Shown piece after piece: positions 1 through 7,936 of a stretch of 64,000 nt of DNA. Origin of the DNA: Desulforhabdus sp. TSK (GTDB lineage: Bacteria; Desulfobacterota; Syntrophobacteria; Syntrophobacterales; Syntrophobacteraceae); NCBI RefSeq assembly GCF_022836495.1, contig NZ_BQXM01000002.1, forward strand, positions 1 to 64,000. Direction: 5' to 3'. A program made the position numbers and the translations under genes. The notes below the pieces were generated by a model. That model did not search any database. It saw only the letters and a list, made by a program, of their open reading frames with translations, and was not told the origin of the DNA. Numbering within the stretch: the first letter of the stretch is position 1; the number at the start of each line of letters is the position of its first letter.

Positions 1-120
1 CATGCGGGCTCGACGAGATGAGTGGTGCTCACACATTTCTCGAAGTGTGATCAATTCGGCTTCGGATAATGGCTTTACGTACTTCACGCAGGCTCCTCGT
101 AGAGGCTTTGACATTAACAT
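1..120 (-). CDS. IS630-like transposase, N-terminal fragment cut by window edge
   Basis: Forty open codons run from an ATG at 120 (second ATG at 114, used in the family-style start MSKPL) to the window edge without a stop. The peptide contains PLSEAELITLREMCEHH followed by SSRRARM. That layout matches the first residues of IS630/Tc1-type transposases or related winged-helix proteins, which begin with a K-P-L-(S/T) helix and an R-R-x-R-M-R-A motif before the HTH. The catalytic DDE part lies outside the window, so completeness cannot be judged. The call rests on motif memory only. Confidence 0.5.
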   Translation of the reverse strand, partial: MLMSKPLRGACVKYVKPLSEAELITLREMCEHHSSRRARM

Positions 121-259
121 CGTAATACCACTTATCCGATTTCGTTCATCATATCAACTTTGTTTGAAAATATTTGCTTGGGTACTTAGGAATATGGATC
201 GAAAACTCATCATGCGGACCGGGAAACCGCGTCCCGAGCCCAATCAACCTTTATCAATC

Positions 260-375
260 ACTTGTATTGATCCTGTGCTTCAGCATATCCGGGCTGGTTT
301 TTTGCCTCCCCATTCAGCAGCACCGAAATGAGATCCTGAAAGCTGAACTGCCTTTCCACCATCCTCTTTCAGCAT
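260..375 (-). pseudogene. Decayed fragment of a DUF4258-type toxin gene
   Basis: This stretch is a diverged copy of 4112-4227, the middle of the DUF4258 gene at 4017-4340. On the minus strand it reads KRMVERQFSFQDLISVLLNGE in frame, nearly identical to the intact gene. It is preceded by TGA where the intact gene has CGA, and the flanks do not match. No start, HTH partner or 3' end is recognisable. It is a relic of a second copy of the toxin gene, or of a partial duplication. Confidence 0.7.
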
Positions 376-507
376 GCCCCGGAGAACAGATCCCCTGCAA
401 GGAGGTACGGTCCATGGTCATTCGCCCACAAGGGTCTTGGTTGCACAAATAACACATGCTATATCATAAATTGAGCCATTTGGGACACTCTTGAGGAGGA
501 TGCTGCA

Positions 508-1482
508 ATGCCCAAAATTATATGCCCGGTATGCAACAGCAGAAAGGGCAAAAGGTTCTGCAAGAAGAGAGAGAACCAGGCCATCTGCTCCATATGCTGC
601 CCTGAATTGAGAAACGAAGAGTGCATCGGTTGCCACTACTACGATACCGCCGCAGCCTATCATGCGGAGAAAATCCAAAGAAGCTCCGCACCGGCAAAGA
701 AGCCGAAGAAGGATTTCATCATCGAGTTGGATGAAGAATTGGAGGATCAGGTCGATCAAGCCCTGGCTCTCTCCGAGCGTGGGAGGACAAAAGAGGCTGC
801 GAGCACACTTGAAGGCCTTGTCAGGAATCATCCGAAAAACCACACGGTCCATTTCGGGCTCGGTGTCGTGGCCGCTCAGGAGGAACGCTACGAAGAGGCG
901 CTGAAACACTTCGATCTCTCCGTGTCCATTTTTCCCTACTTCACGGCTGCCTGGTTCAACAAAGCGACCACCCAGTTCAAGCTCGGCGATTACACAGGGG
1001 CTATTCGTTCACTACAGGAAACGGTCTCCAGCGGCATGGACAAAGACATCGTGAAAATGGCCAGGGATCGCCTGTCGGAGCTGGAGTTGAGCATACGAAA
1101 AGACAGGGGGCTCAGTCTGGAGGACTACCTGAAGGCGGCGGACCTCTTCGAGAAGGCCTTCTCGCTCATGGAGAAGAGGCAATGGCGAGAGGCAAACAAG
1201 CTCTTTCAGGATGTCCTCGAAATTGACCCCGGGCATGTGCAGTCCTGGGGCAATCTGGGCCTCGTCCATGGGGCTGTGGGAGAGAAGGAAAAAGCTCTTG
1301 ACTGCCTCGACCGGGCGCTCGCCCTCGATCCCCGCTATGAGCCGGCACGAATGAACCGCATTGCAATAGAGAGAATCGAAGAAGGTGAGCCACTGGAAGT
1401 TCCAACCATTACCGTAGAGTATTACAAGGAAGTCCAAGAGAAGCGGAAAAAACGTTCATTGTGGCCGTTCAGGAGAGGATAG
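508..1482 (+). CDS. TPR protein with N-terminal cysteine cluster
   Basis: A 324-residue cytoplasmic protein. Residues 1-45 carry eight cysteines (C6, C9, C18, C27, C30, C31, C39, C42) in CxxC-type pairs, consistent with a zinc-binding module. From about residue 80 to 290 there are TPR-like helical pairs, for example around HFGLGVVAAQEERYEEALKH and WGNLGLVHGAVGEKEKALDC. The tail is highly basic (EKRKKRSLWPFRRG). The ATG at 508 follows a strong GAGGAGG ribosome site. TPRs normally bind proteins, so a scaffold or adaptor role is inferred; no enzymatic motif is visible. It stands alone between a toxin relic and a convergent SWIM protein. Confidence 0.8.
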   Translation: MPKIICPVCNSRKGKRFCKKRENQAICSICCPELRNEECIGCHYYDTAAAYHAEKIQRSSAPAKKPKKDFIIELDEELEDQVDQALALSERGRTKEAASTLEGLVRNHPKNHTVHFGLGVVAAQEERYEEALKHFDLSVSIFPYFTAAWFNKATTQFKLGDYTGAIRSLQETVSSGMDKDIVKMARDRLSELELSIRKDRGLSLEDYLKAADLFEKAFSLMEKRQWREANKLFQDVLEIDPGHVQSWGNLGLVHGAVGEKEKALDCLDRALALDPRYEPARMNRIAIERIEEGEPLEVPTITVEYYKEVQEKRKKRSLWPFRRG

Positions 1483-1563
1483 CAGAATCCGTGAGCGAGA
1501 GGAGCTTTGTAGGTATGAATGATGGGAAAAGAATCGCTGGTAAATGTCCTCTCCATGATTCCC

Positions 1564-3312
1564 CTACATGCCGGCCCGATTCAGTTCTTCTTTCAGAGCC
1601 GAAAGGCGCCGGTTTTTGTCCCTAAGATCGGTGATAAAGTTCTGCCACGTTTTCTCTTCACCCAAATCCCGGTACAATTCCCGCACTCGACCGAGGTATC
1701 CGACCGCCTCGGCATAACTCTTCCGGTCCCGGGCCTTGATGATACGATCAGCCGCTTCGACGTAAAGGGTGATAGCCTCGCGAGGCCGACTCTTCTCAGC
1801 TGCCTTGGCGGTACGAATGCTCAATGGGGAGCCGCCCCATCCTCCTGGCCCACCGGAAGACTGTCGCAAGGTCTTTAGAGCGGCATCGATCTCGTCTTCA
1901 AGAAGATGAATTTCTGTGAGCAAAGAAGACTGCCGGCCCCTTTCCAGGCGATTCATCAGCTGAGGACGCATCCCTTCCCAATGACTCAGTTGTTGAGCCA
2001 GGCTCTTTATTTCCTTATAGCCTGCAATGGATGAACCGGCCCAGAAGAGCTGCTCTGCAAGCCTCAGTCCTTCCGGGATGTCGCCTTTCTTGATCGCCCA
2101 CTGCTTCAACCACTCGACCAGGCGTCTGTCCTGGCTGGCTTTCGAGCGGTCGCGGATGAGCTCTTCAACACGCTCGCCATGGTTTTCGATTTCGAATAGC
2201 TCGGCCAGGCGGAGGAGATCATTGTCACTGGCCGCACGGGCCTGGGTCACGGCCTCATCTATTCTATGAAGCTCAAGCAACCGAGCCACCAGGTCCTGAA
2301 GGCGCCCTGTCTTGCGGCAGATCTCAAGGAAGCTCTCATCGTCAAGAGTATCCCTCTTGAGATCCAGCAGAAAGCCTCCGAAGATTTGCCGATGGTAATC
2401 CTGGCTCCACGTTCCTCCAGCAGGCATGGCTTCCTGCACCCATTCTGAAATGAGCTCCTTCTCCTCATGAGTCGCCAGTTCGAGGATGATCCCGGGGACT
2501 TCTTCTCCCACCGTTATGCCTCCATAATCCACATCCCACCGGTAGACATCGAAAAGGCCTCTCAGAATGACCTCTCGTTCAGCCGGGTCGCTTGCAGCGG
2601 CTAGACACGGCTTGAGGTTTTCGACGCACCGATTTACGATATCGACAAGCTCGCTTTCCTCTTCATGGACTGTTTCATAATTCCGCAGGATCTCCCACGC
2701 CGCGGTTTGGTAAACGATCTGTGCATTACGCCAGTCCCCGGCCTGGGAATAGTCATCACCCAGCTTAAGAACTCCCTCAAGCTGCAGGGAAATGTTCCAG
2801 GCATCTTCCCAATCACCTCGAGCCGTGCCGAAGGCACTCACCACTTGGCGTCGGATCAATTCCGGATCAATCTGCCTCCCGGCTTCCGTTCCATCGGCTG
2901 AAGGCAGCTCAAGGAGTGATTCAAGATCGGGGTGGCGCTCGATCATCCTGCAGGCGAGGCGAATGAGATCCTCCTTGCTGCGCTTCCGCAAAAGGGTTTG
3001 CAGGTCTTCCATCTCCAGGAAATCCTCGGGTCTATCGAGCCAGGTGAGAAGCAGAGCAGCAGCATGCTTACACCTTCCGTCCCCTCCAACCGGGCAGGAA
3101 CAGCGGCCGGTGACTATCCCTTCCGATCCCAGCTCGATCTCCACGCGATAGGGCTCCGGCTGAGAGCCCATGCATTGGGCTTTCAGAGTTGAGACCTGGC
3201 AGAGGGGATTGTATATCGCGCCCTCACGGAAGTAGGTTCGACCTCGTTCAAAGGACCTTCCTCCGGTCCACCGGCTGATGTCGGATTCTGTCAGTCTGGG
3301 TAGTTGGGCCAT
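1564..3312 (-). CDS. SWIM zinc-finger protein
   Basis: Near the N terminus is a canonical SWIM motif, C-x-C-x7-C-x-H (CSCPVGGDGRCKH), about 71-83 residues in from the chosen start. The following ~480 residues are helical and repeat-like, with no transposase or helicase domain. SWIM domains bind zinc and are linked to DNA or protein binding; many bacterial members are uncharacterised. Start chosen at 3312 (MAQLPRLTES), because AGAGG lies upstream and family members typically begin at the LPRLTE segment; an in-frame ATG at 3330 is the alternative. It converges on the TPR gene with 81 bp between stops. Confidence 0.78.
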   Translation of the reverse strand: MAQLPRLTESDISRWTGGRSFERGRTYFREGAIYNPLCQVSTLKAQCMGSQPEPYRVEIELGSEGIVTGRCSCPVGGDGRCKHAAALLLTWLDRPEDFLEMEDLQTLLRKRSKEDLIRLACRMIERHPDLESLLELPSADGTEAGRQIDPELIRRQVVSAFGTARGDWEDAWNISLQLEGVLKLGDDYSQAGDWRNAQIVYQTAAWEILRNYETVHEEESELVDIVNRCVENLKPCLAAASDPAEREVILRGLFDVYRWDVDYGGITVGEEVPGIILELATHEEKELISEWVQEAMPAGGTWSQDYHRQIFGGFLLDLKRDTLDDESFLEICRKTGRLQDLVARLLELHRIDEAVTQARAASDNDLLRLAELFEIENHGERVEELIRDRSKASQDRRLVEWLKQWAIKKGDIPEGLRLAEQLFWAGSSIAGYKEIKSLAQQLSHWEGMRPQLMNRLERGRQSSLLTEIHLLEDEIDAALKTLRQSSGGPGGWGGSPLSIRTAKAAEKSRPREAITLYVEAADRIIKARDRKSYAEAVGYLGRVRELYRDLGEEKTWQNFITDLRDKNRRLSALKEELNRAGM

Positions 3313-3517
3313 TTTCTTGATACCTCTCATACTCTACAAATTTTAGTCACCGGCTGAGATGATGGCATCGTTTTGATTGCCGGCAGTTCTTCCAGATAAT
3401 TAGAATTTCGAATTTTAGCACTCTTCAAGACTCTGGTTTCCCGTCAGATTGAGCACACCTTGCTCATTTCCTTCTATCAAATGCGGAAGGTTGCAAGCTT
3501 CAATGACAAAGTAGTCG

Positions 3518-4006
3518 TTATGATGCCAACGGGAGTGACACGAAAAAATCCACTTTGGAATCGATGTCTTCCTTCCTGAGATTCTTTCGTAACTCTTCTA
3601 CTATTCCCTCACCGATCTTCGCCTCCACGGCATAGGTCAGCCTCACCAATCGATCAGCGGCTCTCGATGGCTTCTCGTGTTCGTTTTCCCATCTGGAGAC
3701 GGTCACCCGATCCACTCCGAGCAATTGAGCGAATTCGTTGATTTTCAAATGGAGATTCTTGCGGAGGAATCGGATCTCGGCACCGTTAAGACTTGTGGGT
3801 TTGAGCAGGATGCTTTCACCGATCAGTCTCATGAGCTCGGTTGGATGTGGAATGGAAACGACTTTTTCGCCGCAATCGGCACATGTCCCGATTTCAACGT
3901 TGGTCAGGTGAACATTGTCCAGTCCACTTTCAAGAAAATGGTGGTGTGATTTCTCGAAAAGAAAATGTTCACTCCCGCATGTTGGGCATTTCTCTGGACG
4001 ATCCAA
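3518..4006 (-). CDS. YgiT-type zinc finger / HTH antitoxin (MqsA-like)
   Basis: A 162-residue protein with an N-terminal CPTC and a later CADC pair (zinc module, residues ~8-45) followed by a Cro/C1-type helix-turn-helix (residues ~85-120, including LGVDRVTVSRWENEHEKPS). This is the MqsA/YgiT antitoxin architecture, in which the zinc domain usually contacts the toxin and the HTH binds the operator. The start is TTG at 4006 with GAGGAG six bases upstream; no nearby ATG fits. It lies 10 bp downstream of the DUF4258 gene, so the toxin is encoded first. Negative autoregulation through the palindrome at 4347-4363 is inferred. Confidence 0.82.
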   Translation of the reverse strand: MDRPEKCPTCGSEHFLFEKSHHHFLESGLDNVHLTNVEIGTCADCGEKVVSIPHPTELMRLIGESILLKPTSLNGAEIRFLRKNLHLKINEFAQLLGVDRVTVSRWENEHEKPSRAADRLVRLTYAVEAKIGEGIVEELRKNLRKEDIDSKVDFFVSLPLAS

Positions 4007-4016
4007 TATCGTCTCC

Positions 4017-4340
4017 TCAAAAGATGGTCACTGCCAAGACCGCACGGTCGCTCACGATGACAGTTACCGCTACGGCTGAATCACCATCAATGCTGTTGCC
4101 CTCGACCCGGTACTTGTACTGACCGTGTGCTTCATCATATTCGGGCTGGTCTCTTACCTCCCCATTCAGCAGCACCGAAATGAGATCCTGAAAGCTGAAC
4201 TGCCTTTCCACCATCCTCTTTCGGCAGTGACCGGTTGTTTGTACATCACCGAACCTTGCAATCTCACGCACGAGCTTGGTGGCTTCCGAACTGGTAAACG
4301 ACTCACCCAAATGATAATCCTGAAAAATGGAAGTGGTCAA
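4017..4340 (-). CDS. DUF4258 domain toxin-like protein
   Basis: A 107-residue protein. It contains a helical front, then H-C-R-K-R-M-V-E-R followed by SFQDLISVLLNGEV and a beta-rich end (YKYRVEGN...AVTVIVSD). This is the DUF4258 pattern, a small fold related to RelE/BrnT-like proteins and often found as the toxin next to a YgiT-type antitoxin, as here. The best start is TTG at 4340. No ribosome site is visible before it and a 17-bp palindrome ends 7 bases upstream, so the mRNA may be leaderless or the start may differ. Toxic activity is inferred from family and context. Confidence 0.75.
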   Translation of the reverse strand: MTTSIFQDYHLGESFTSSEATKLVREIARFGDVQTTGHCRKRMVERQFSFQDLISVLLNGEVRDQPEYDEAHGQYKYRVEGNSIDGDSAVAVTVIVSDRAVLAVTIF

Positions 4341-4346
4341 GAGGAA

Positions 4347-4363
4347 TGTAACATATTGTTACA
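4347..4363. promoter_or_regulatory. Palindromic operator of the toxin-antitoxin pair
   Basis: TGTAACA-TAT-TGTTACA is a perfect 7-bp inverted repeat with a 3-bp centre, immediately upstream of the DUF4258 start. It suits a dimeric HTH antitoxin and would block a promoter placed here. Binding is inferred. Confidence 0.6.
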
Positions 4364-4875
4364 TCTAATGGGTGAGCCACATTCTAGCATTGCTCCGGTG
4401 TCATTGGCTACTTGACTAAATCCCATCACTTCGTTCGTTAAAAGCTGACCTCGTAAAAGAGCCCCCAGGGGATAGTGCAGGCGTCATGAACCAGCGCGAC
4501 AAGGCAGGGAAAACTCCCGTACCGGCCTTCGACGAGATTCCAAGCGAGATGGTAGCCTTATGGCTTGTCCACATTCAGGACTGCCTCCTTATAGAAAATA
4601 CTTCACGTTGTCATAATCTCCATAACAAGACAAAGCGAGACGTACCCAAAGCGTGCCCCCGACCTTTGGTGGTCTCTGCCATTGGAGATCCCTCACGGGG
4701 CAACTGAATTTCTGTTGTGTGGAATCTTCCTCTGATACCTCCCAGATGATCGCAAGTCATGGAATACCCTGTGGACAACTCCGGTGTGCTTAACGGCGAA
4801 TTTCATGCCGGCAACCTCCGCTATGGTTGAGACCACGGAGGACGGGTCAGGGGAGGAAAAATCAGCAGGCGAGGT
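4364..4875. other. Gene-poor accessory stretch
   Basis: No convincing gene is present. The minus strand at about 4693-4875 stays open and contains VFHDLR, which recalls the HDLR motif of tyrosine integrases, but the surrounding residues do not support an integrase. The stretch looks like mixed relics of mobile DNA next to a tRNA gene. Confidence 0.4.
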
Positions 4876-5025
4876 GCCTTTGCCCAGCGCCCGCGAATGA
4901 GGCATACGCAGGTCGGGTCCGAATTCCACCAGAAGTTCGACCATCCGGGCAAAATCAGCCAGAATGCCGACCGGCCAAGCCTCGATTTCCTGACAGACGC
5001 GAGCGTGAAAGCTTACCGAGTTTAT
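4876..5025 (-). pseudogene. HigB/Gp49-like (DUF891) toxin remnant
   Basis: The minus strand encodes FHARVCQEIEAWPVG, then LADFARMVELLVEFGPDL and RMPHSRALGKG. This is the conserved first half of phage-derived Gp49/HigB (RelE superfamily) toxins, which usually continue after GKG with a hydrophobic strand and catalytic basic residues. Here the reading diverges right after GKG and the C-terminal half is missing; no ATG or partner antitoxin is seen. It is a truncated, presumably dead toxin gene about 220 bp from tRNA-Arg. Confidence 0.65.
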
Positions 5026-5199
5026 TGTAAGCGAAGACTATATTTCACAGGTCAACCCATGCATGGATGAGACCTACCTCGAAGCGCAAGGTGCTCGAAT
5101 AATCGAACTTATTACAAGTGGCTTCTGAAGGAGAGTACAACCAATATCGATGAACTTGACGATGCGCAACCATCCGCAACCTATCCGCAACCACAAATG

Positions 5200-5232
5200 C
5201 AAAAAGGACTCAACCAGTCTGGCTAAGTCCTT
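5200..5232 (-). terminator. Intrinsic terminator of tRNA-Arg(CCG)
   Basis: On the minus strand an AAGGACT.../...AGTCCTT stem with an inner CCAG/CTGG pair is followed by a T run, just downstream of the tRNA 3' end. Confidence 0.7.
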
Positions 5233-5241
5233 GATTTTGCT

Positions 5242-5317
5242 TGGCGGGCGACCCGGGGATCGAACCCGGGACCTTTGGTTCCGGAGACCAACGCTCTATC
5301 CACTGAGCTAGTCGCCC
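5242..5317 (-). tRNA. tRNA-Arg (anticodon CCG)
   Basis: A full cloverleaf with a 7-bp acceptor stem (GGGCGAC/GTCGCCC), D arm AGCTCAGTGGATAGAGC, anticodon stem TTGGT/ACCAA with loop CTCCGGA (anticodon CCG, reads CGG), and T loop GTTCGATCC. CCA is encoded. It borders the accessory stretch that contains the toxin genes. Confidence 0.95.
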
Positions 5318-5460
5318 TTTAAAACTGTCCGGTAGACTGCGGGGAGTTTTTCCAAACTCCTTCGATGGGGTTTTGGTACCATACGGTCCCCGCATTGTCA
5401 ACGGATTCATCCAGCCGCTTCGCATCGTAGGGAACCTGATCCCGGGACCGGGAAGACTCC

Positions 5461-5485
5461 CCCTGGAGGCACAAGGCCTCCAGGG
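5461..5485. repeat. Isolated 10-bp hairpin
   Basis: CCCTGGAGGC and GCCTCCAGGG flank a 5-base loop in the ~300-bp gap between tRNA-Arg and the SlyD-like gene. It has no T tract on either side, so it is a palindrome rather than an obvious terminator. Nothing else was seen in this gap. Confidence 0.5.
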
Positions 5486-5625
5486 ATGAGGGGTTGCTGC
5501 CGGAGACCCGGAGAGGGCCTCGCCATCCTTGTCATTCAGGAGTGGATTCCTCGTGTTCCGTAGCGGATTCTCTCACTACTGCTCGGCACCGCAAGACCCG
5601 CATTTCATGCCTGCATGGGGATGGT

Positions 5626-6108
5626 TCATTCCGTCATGATTTCCGGACCGCGGGCGCAGGAGGGGCGCAGCTCTTCCTTGGTGGCTTCACGAAGGTCTTT
5701 GATGATAATGTCGAATTCCGCCGAGGTGCCGACCTTGGGATCATTGAAGTCGGCGACGATGACATCGTCCCGCAGTTCCTTCACCATGAACTGAACCAGG
5801 GTCTTCTTTTTCATTTCCCGGTACATCCTGCCTTCGGCGAGACGTTCCTGCTTGTAGTCCTCGCGCGGGAGCTCCCGCACCAGGGATTCATCGTAGACTC
5901 CGAACAATTCTTCGGGGGGGACGTAGACATGGACGCGGTCACCGCATTTTTTATTTTGCAGAGCGGCTTCCACCGAGGGGTACTGCGCGTCGACTCCGTA
6001 GACGAATCGAGACGTTTGGGGAGGCAGTTCGGCGATTTCACCGTGAGGGCTCTTCGTCTTGATGCTGAACTCGATCGTCAGCATCATCAATTCTTTCACC
6101 TGTGGCAT
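5626..6108 (-). CDS. FKBP/SlyD-like peptidyl-prolyl isomerase
   Basis: A 160-residue cytoplasmic protein with the SlyD-type layout. An FKBP half opens with LTIEFSIKTKSPHGEI, an inserted region includes the conserved VPPEELFGVYDESLVRELPR, and a second FKBP strand pair contains VIVADFNDPKVG. Members catalyse proline cis-trans isomerisation and act as chaperones. It lacks the His/Cys-rich metal-binding tail of E. coli SlyD, and the FKBP core is divergent (no clear G-x-G-x-x-P-Y), so catalytic strength is uncertain. The ATG at 6108 has AAGGAG upstream. It is transcribed divergently from pgeF. Confidence 0.8.
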   Translation of the reverse strand: MPQVKELMMLTIEFSIKTKSPHGEIAELPPQTSRFVYGVDAQYPSVEAALQNKKCGDRVHVYVPPEELFGVYDESLVRELPREDYKQERLAEGRMYREMKKKTLVQFMVKELRDDVIVADFNDPKVGTSAEFDIIIKDLREATKEELRPSCARGPEIMTE

Positions 6109-6243
6109 GAGTGTTTTCTCCTTCTTTTACGATCCTTCATGTGCATTTGTCATGGGAGGAAAGCTAAGGGTATGGCGTCCATTGTCAATAAAACTTGCTC
6201 TCAAATAAATTTGGCGGTAAGCAGGGGAGGGGTGCCAGGGGGA

Positions 6244-7059
6244 ATGATGGATATCAGACAAGATAATGAAAGCCATGCAATGATGGAAACAGAGAAAGGC
6301 CCTTCCTGTCATGTCTTCAAGAACCTCTCGGGAGTAGCCGGCCTCACTCACGGAGTCTTCACGCGGCATGGAGGGGTCAGCGCGCCGCCGTTCGCTTCCC
6401 TGAATGCCGCATGGAATATCGGCGATTCCCACGAGGCGGTGCGGGAAAATCTCTCCCGCATCGGCAAAGCGCTGGGCGTCGACGTGCTCGTGGCCGCCCC
6501 CCAGGTGCACGGGGACACCATCCATGTACTGGATGCGGAATCCCTGGCCCGTACGGAAGACCGTTTTCCCGTGCGGGTGACTCCCCCCGGCGACGCACTG
6601 GTGACCGATCTGCCCGGAGTGGGTCTGATGATCAAGGTGGCGGACTGCCAGGCCATTTTCCTGGTGGACCCCGTGAAGCGGGTCATTGCCAATGTGCACA
6701 GTGGATGGCGCGGGAGCGTCGGTGCGCTTGCCTGTAAAGCCGTCGGGGTCATGCGGGAGCGCTTCGGCTGCCGTCCGGAAGATATGCTCGCAGCCATTGG
6801 GCCTTCCCTGGGGCCGTGCTGTGCCGAGTTCAAGAACTACCGGGACGAGCTTCCCCCCGAGTTTTGGGACTTTCAGGTGAGGCCCCGGTATTTCGATTTT
6901 TGGGCCATCAGCCGCCATCAGCTGGTCCAGGCCGGGCTGCGCCTGGAGAACATCGAGGACGCCCAGCGCTGTACCGTGTGTGAGAAAGGGGAATTCTTTT
7001 CCTATCGGGGCGAAGGCACGATGGGGCGCCTGGCGGCCGTGGTGGCGTGGGAGAGGTAG
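6244..7059 (+). CDS. pgeF: Polyphenol oxidase / peptidoglycan editing factor PgeF (YfiH family)
   Basis: About 271 residues of the multicopper-oxidase-like (laccase domain) YfiH family, whose E. coli member clears mis-incorporated serine from UDP-MurNAc peptides. Family signatures are visible: APQVHGD (metal His), VADCQAIFLVDP, VIANVHSGWRGSV with the second His, the Cys segment IGPSLGPCCAEF, and a closing RCTVCEKGEFFSYR. The ATG at 6244 (or 6247) follows a G-rich Shine-Dalgarno; the open frame extends to 5494 but the extra residues are not family-like. The gap to pyrK is 7 bp, so the genes are probably cotranscribed. Confidence 0.87.
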   Translation: MMDIRQDNESHAMMETEKGPSCHVFKNLSGVAGLTHGVFTRHGGVSAPPFASLNAAWNIGDSHEAVRENLSRIGKALGVDVLVAAPQVHGDTIHVLDAESLARTEDRFPVRVTPPGDALVTDLPGVGLMIKVADCQAIFLVDPVKRVIANVHSGWRGSVGALACKAVGVMRERFGCRPEDMLAAIGPSLGPCCAEFKNYRDELPPEFWDFQVRPRYFDFWAISRHQLVQAGLRLENIEDAQRCTVCEKGEFFSYRGEGTMGRLAAVVAWER

Positions 7060-7066
7060 AAAATCC

Positions 7067-7936
7067 ATGCAGAAATTCCTGGAAGAAGGCCGGGTGCTGG
7101 AGCAGCAGGAAGTCGCCCGCCAAACCCACCGCCTGCGGCTGGAGGCTCCCCGCATGGCCGGGGCCGCCCGCGCCGGGCAGTTTTTCATGCTCCAGGTGCG
7201 GGAAGGGATGGACCCACTCCTGCGGCGCCCGTTCTCTTTTCACCGAATCCTCCCCGAGGAGGGGATCGTGGAAGTGCTCTACCGGGTGGTGGGGAAGGGT
7301 ACCTGGTGGCTGTCGCGGTGTGCTCCCGGTACGCCGCTGAGCCTTCTCGGGCCCCTGGGAAACGGTTTCGAGCTGCCGCCGATCGCCGCCGGCCCTGTCG
7401 TTGTCGTTGCCGGAGGCATCGGCATCGCCCCCCTTCAGGAGCTCATTCAGCAGCTTCTGGCAAAGGGAGGGGTCGGTAGGCCCGCGGATATCCATCTCTT
7501 TTACGGGGCGCGCACCGGGGCGGAGCAGCTTCCTGAAAACCTGCTGGAGGATTTGGGGATTTCCGTATATCGGAGCACGGACGACGGCAGCCTGGGGTAT
7601 GGCGGCTTCGTCACGGACCTGCTCCGCCGGGTTGTCCAGGAAAAGAATCTGCAGCCTTCGCAGCTCTACGCCTGCGGACCTCTGGCCATGCAGTACCACG
7701 TCGCCCGGTGGGCTCTGGAGCACAAAGTCCCTTCCCAGCTTTCCCTGGAATCCCTCATGGCCTGCGGGATCGGGGCCTGCCTGGGCTGTGCCCTGCCGGC
7801 CGCGCAGGCGGACGCATCCTCCCAGGACCATTACCTGCATGTCTGCAAAGACGGACCCATTTTTGGAGCGGAATCCATCCAATGGCACAAAATCCAGACG
7901 CACGGGGCGCCTCCCACGATCTTTCTGTACAGCTAG
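7067..7936 (+). CDS. pyrK: Dihydroorotate dehydrogenase B, electron-transfer subunit PyrK
   Basis: About 289 residues. The order is an FAD-binding barrel (RPFSFHRI, the RxYS-like flavin motif), an NAD-binding region opened by VVVVAGGIGIAPL, and a C-terminal [2Fe-2S] cluster site (CGIGACLGC...HVCKDGP). PyrK passes electrons from PyrD flavin to NAD+ in pyrimidine synthesis. The start at ATG 7067 was chosen because GAGAGG precedes it and the upstream extension lies inside pgeF. The end overlaps pyrD by 55 nt, which suggests translational coupling. Confidence 0.93.
   Translation: MQKFLEEGRVLEQQEVARQTHRLRLEAPRMAGAARAGQFFMLQVREGMDPLLRRPFSFHRILPEEGIVEVLYRVVGKGTWWLSRCAPGTPLSLLGPLGNGFELPPIAAGPVVVVAGGIGIAPLQELIQQLLAKGGVGRPADIHLFYGARTGAEQLPENLLEDLGISVYRSTDDGSLGYGGFVTDLLRRVVQEKNLQPSQLYACGPLAMQYHVARWALEHKVPSQLSLESLMACGIGACLGCALPAAQADASSQDHYLHVCKDGPIFGAESIQWHKIQTHGAPPTIFLYS

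Noticed and set aside
4486-4707. 73-codon plus-strand frame
   Set aside because: No motif or start signal; likely decayed accessory DNA.
5170-5200. Triple ATCCGCAACC-type repeat
   Set aside because: Only about 30 bp of short tandem copies, too short for a CRISPR or meaningful iteron without a replication gene.
5494-6243. Upstream extension of pgeF
   Set aside because: The extra ~250 residues overlap the SlyD-like gene on the other strand and are not part of the YfiH family.
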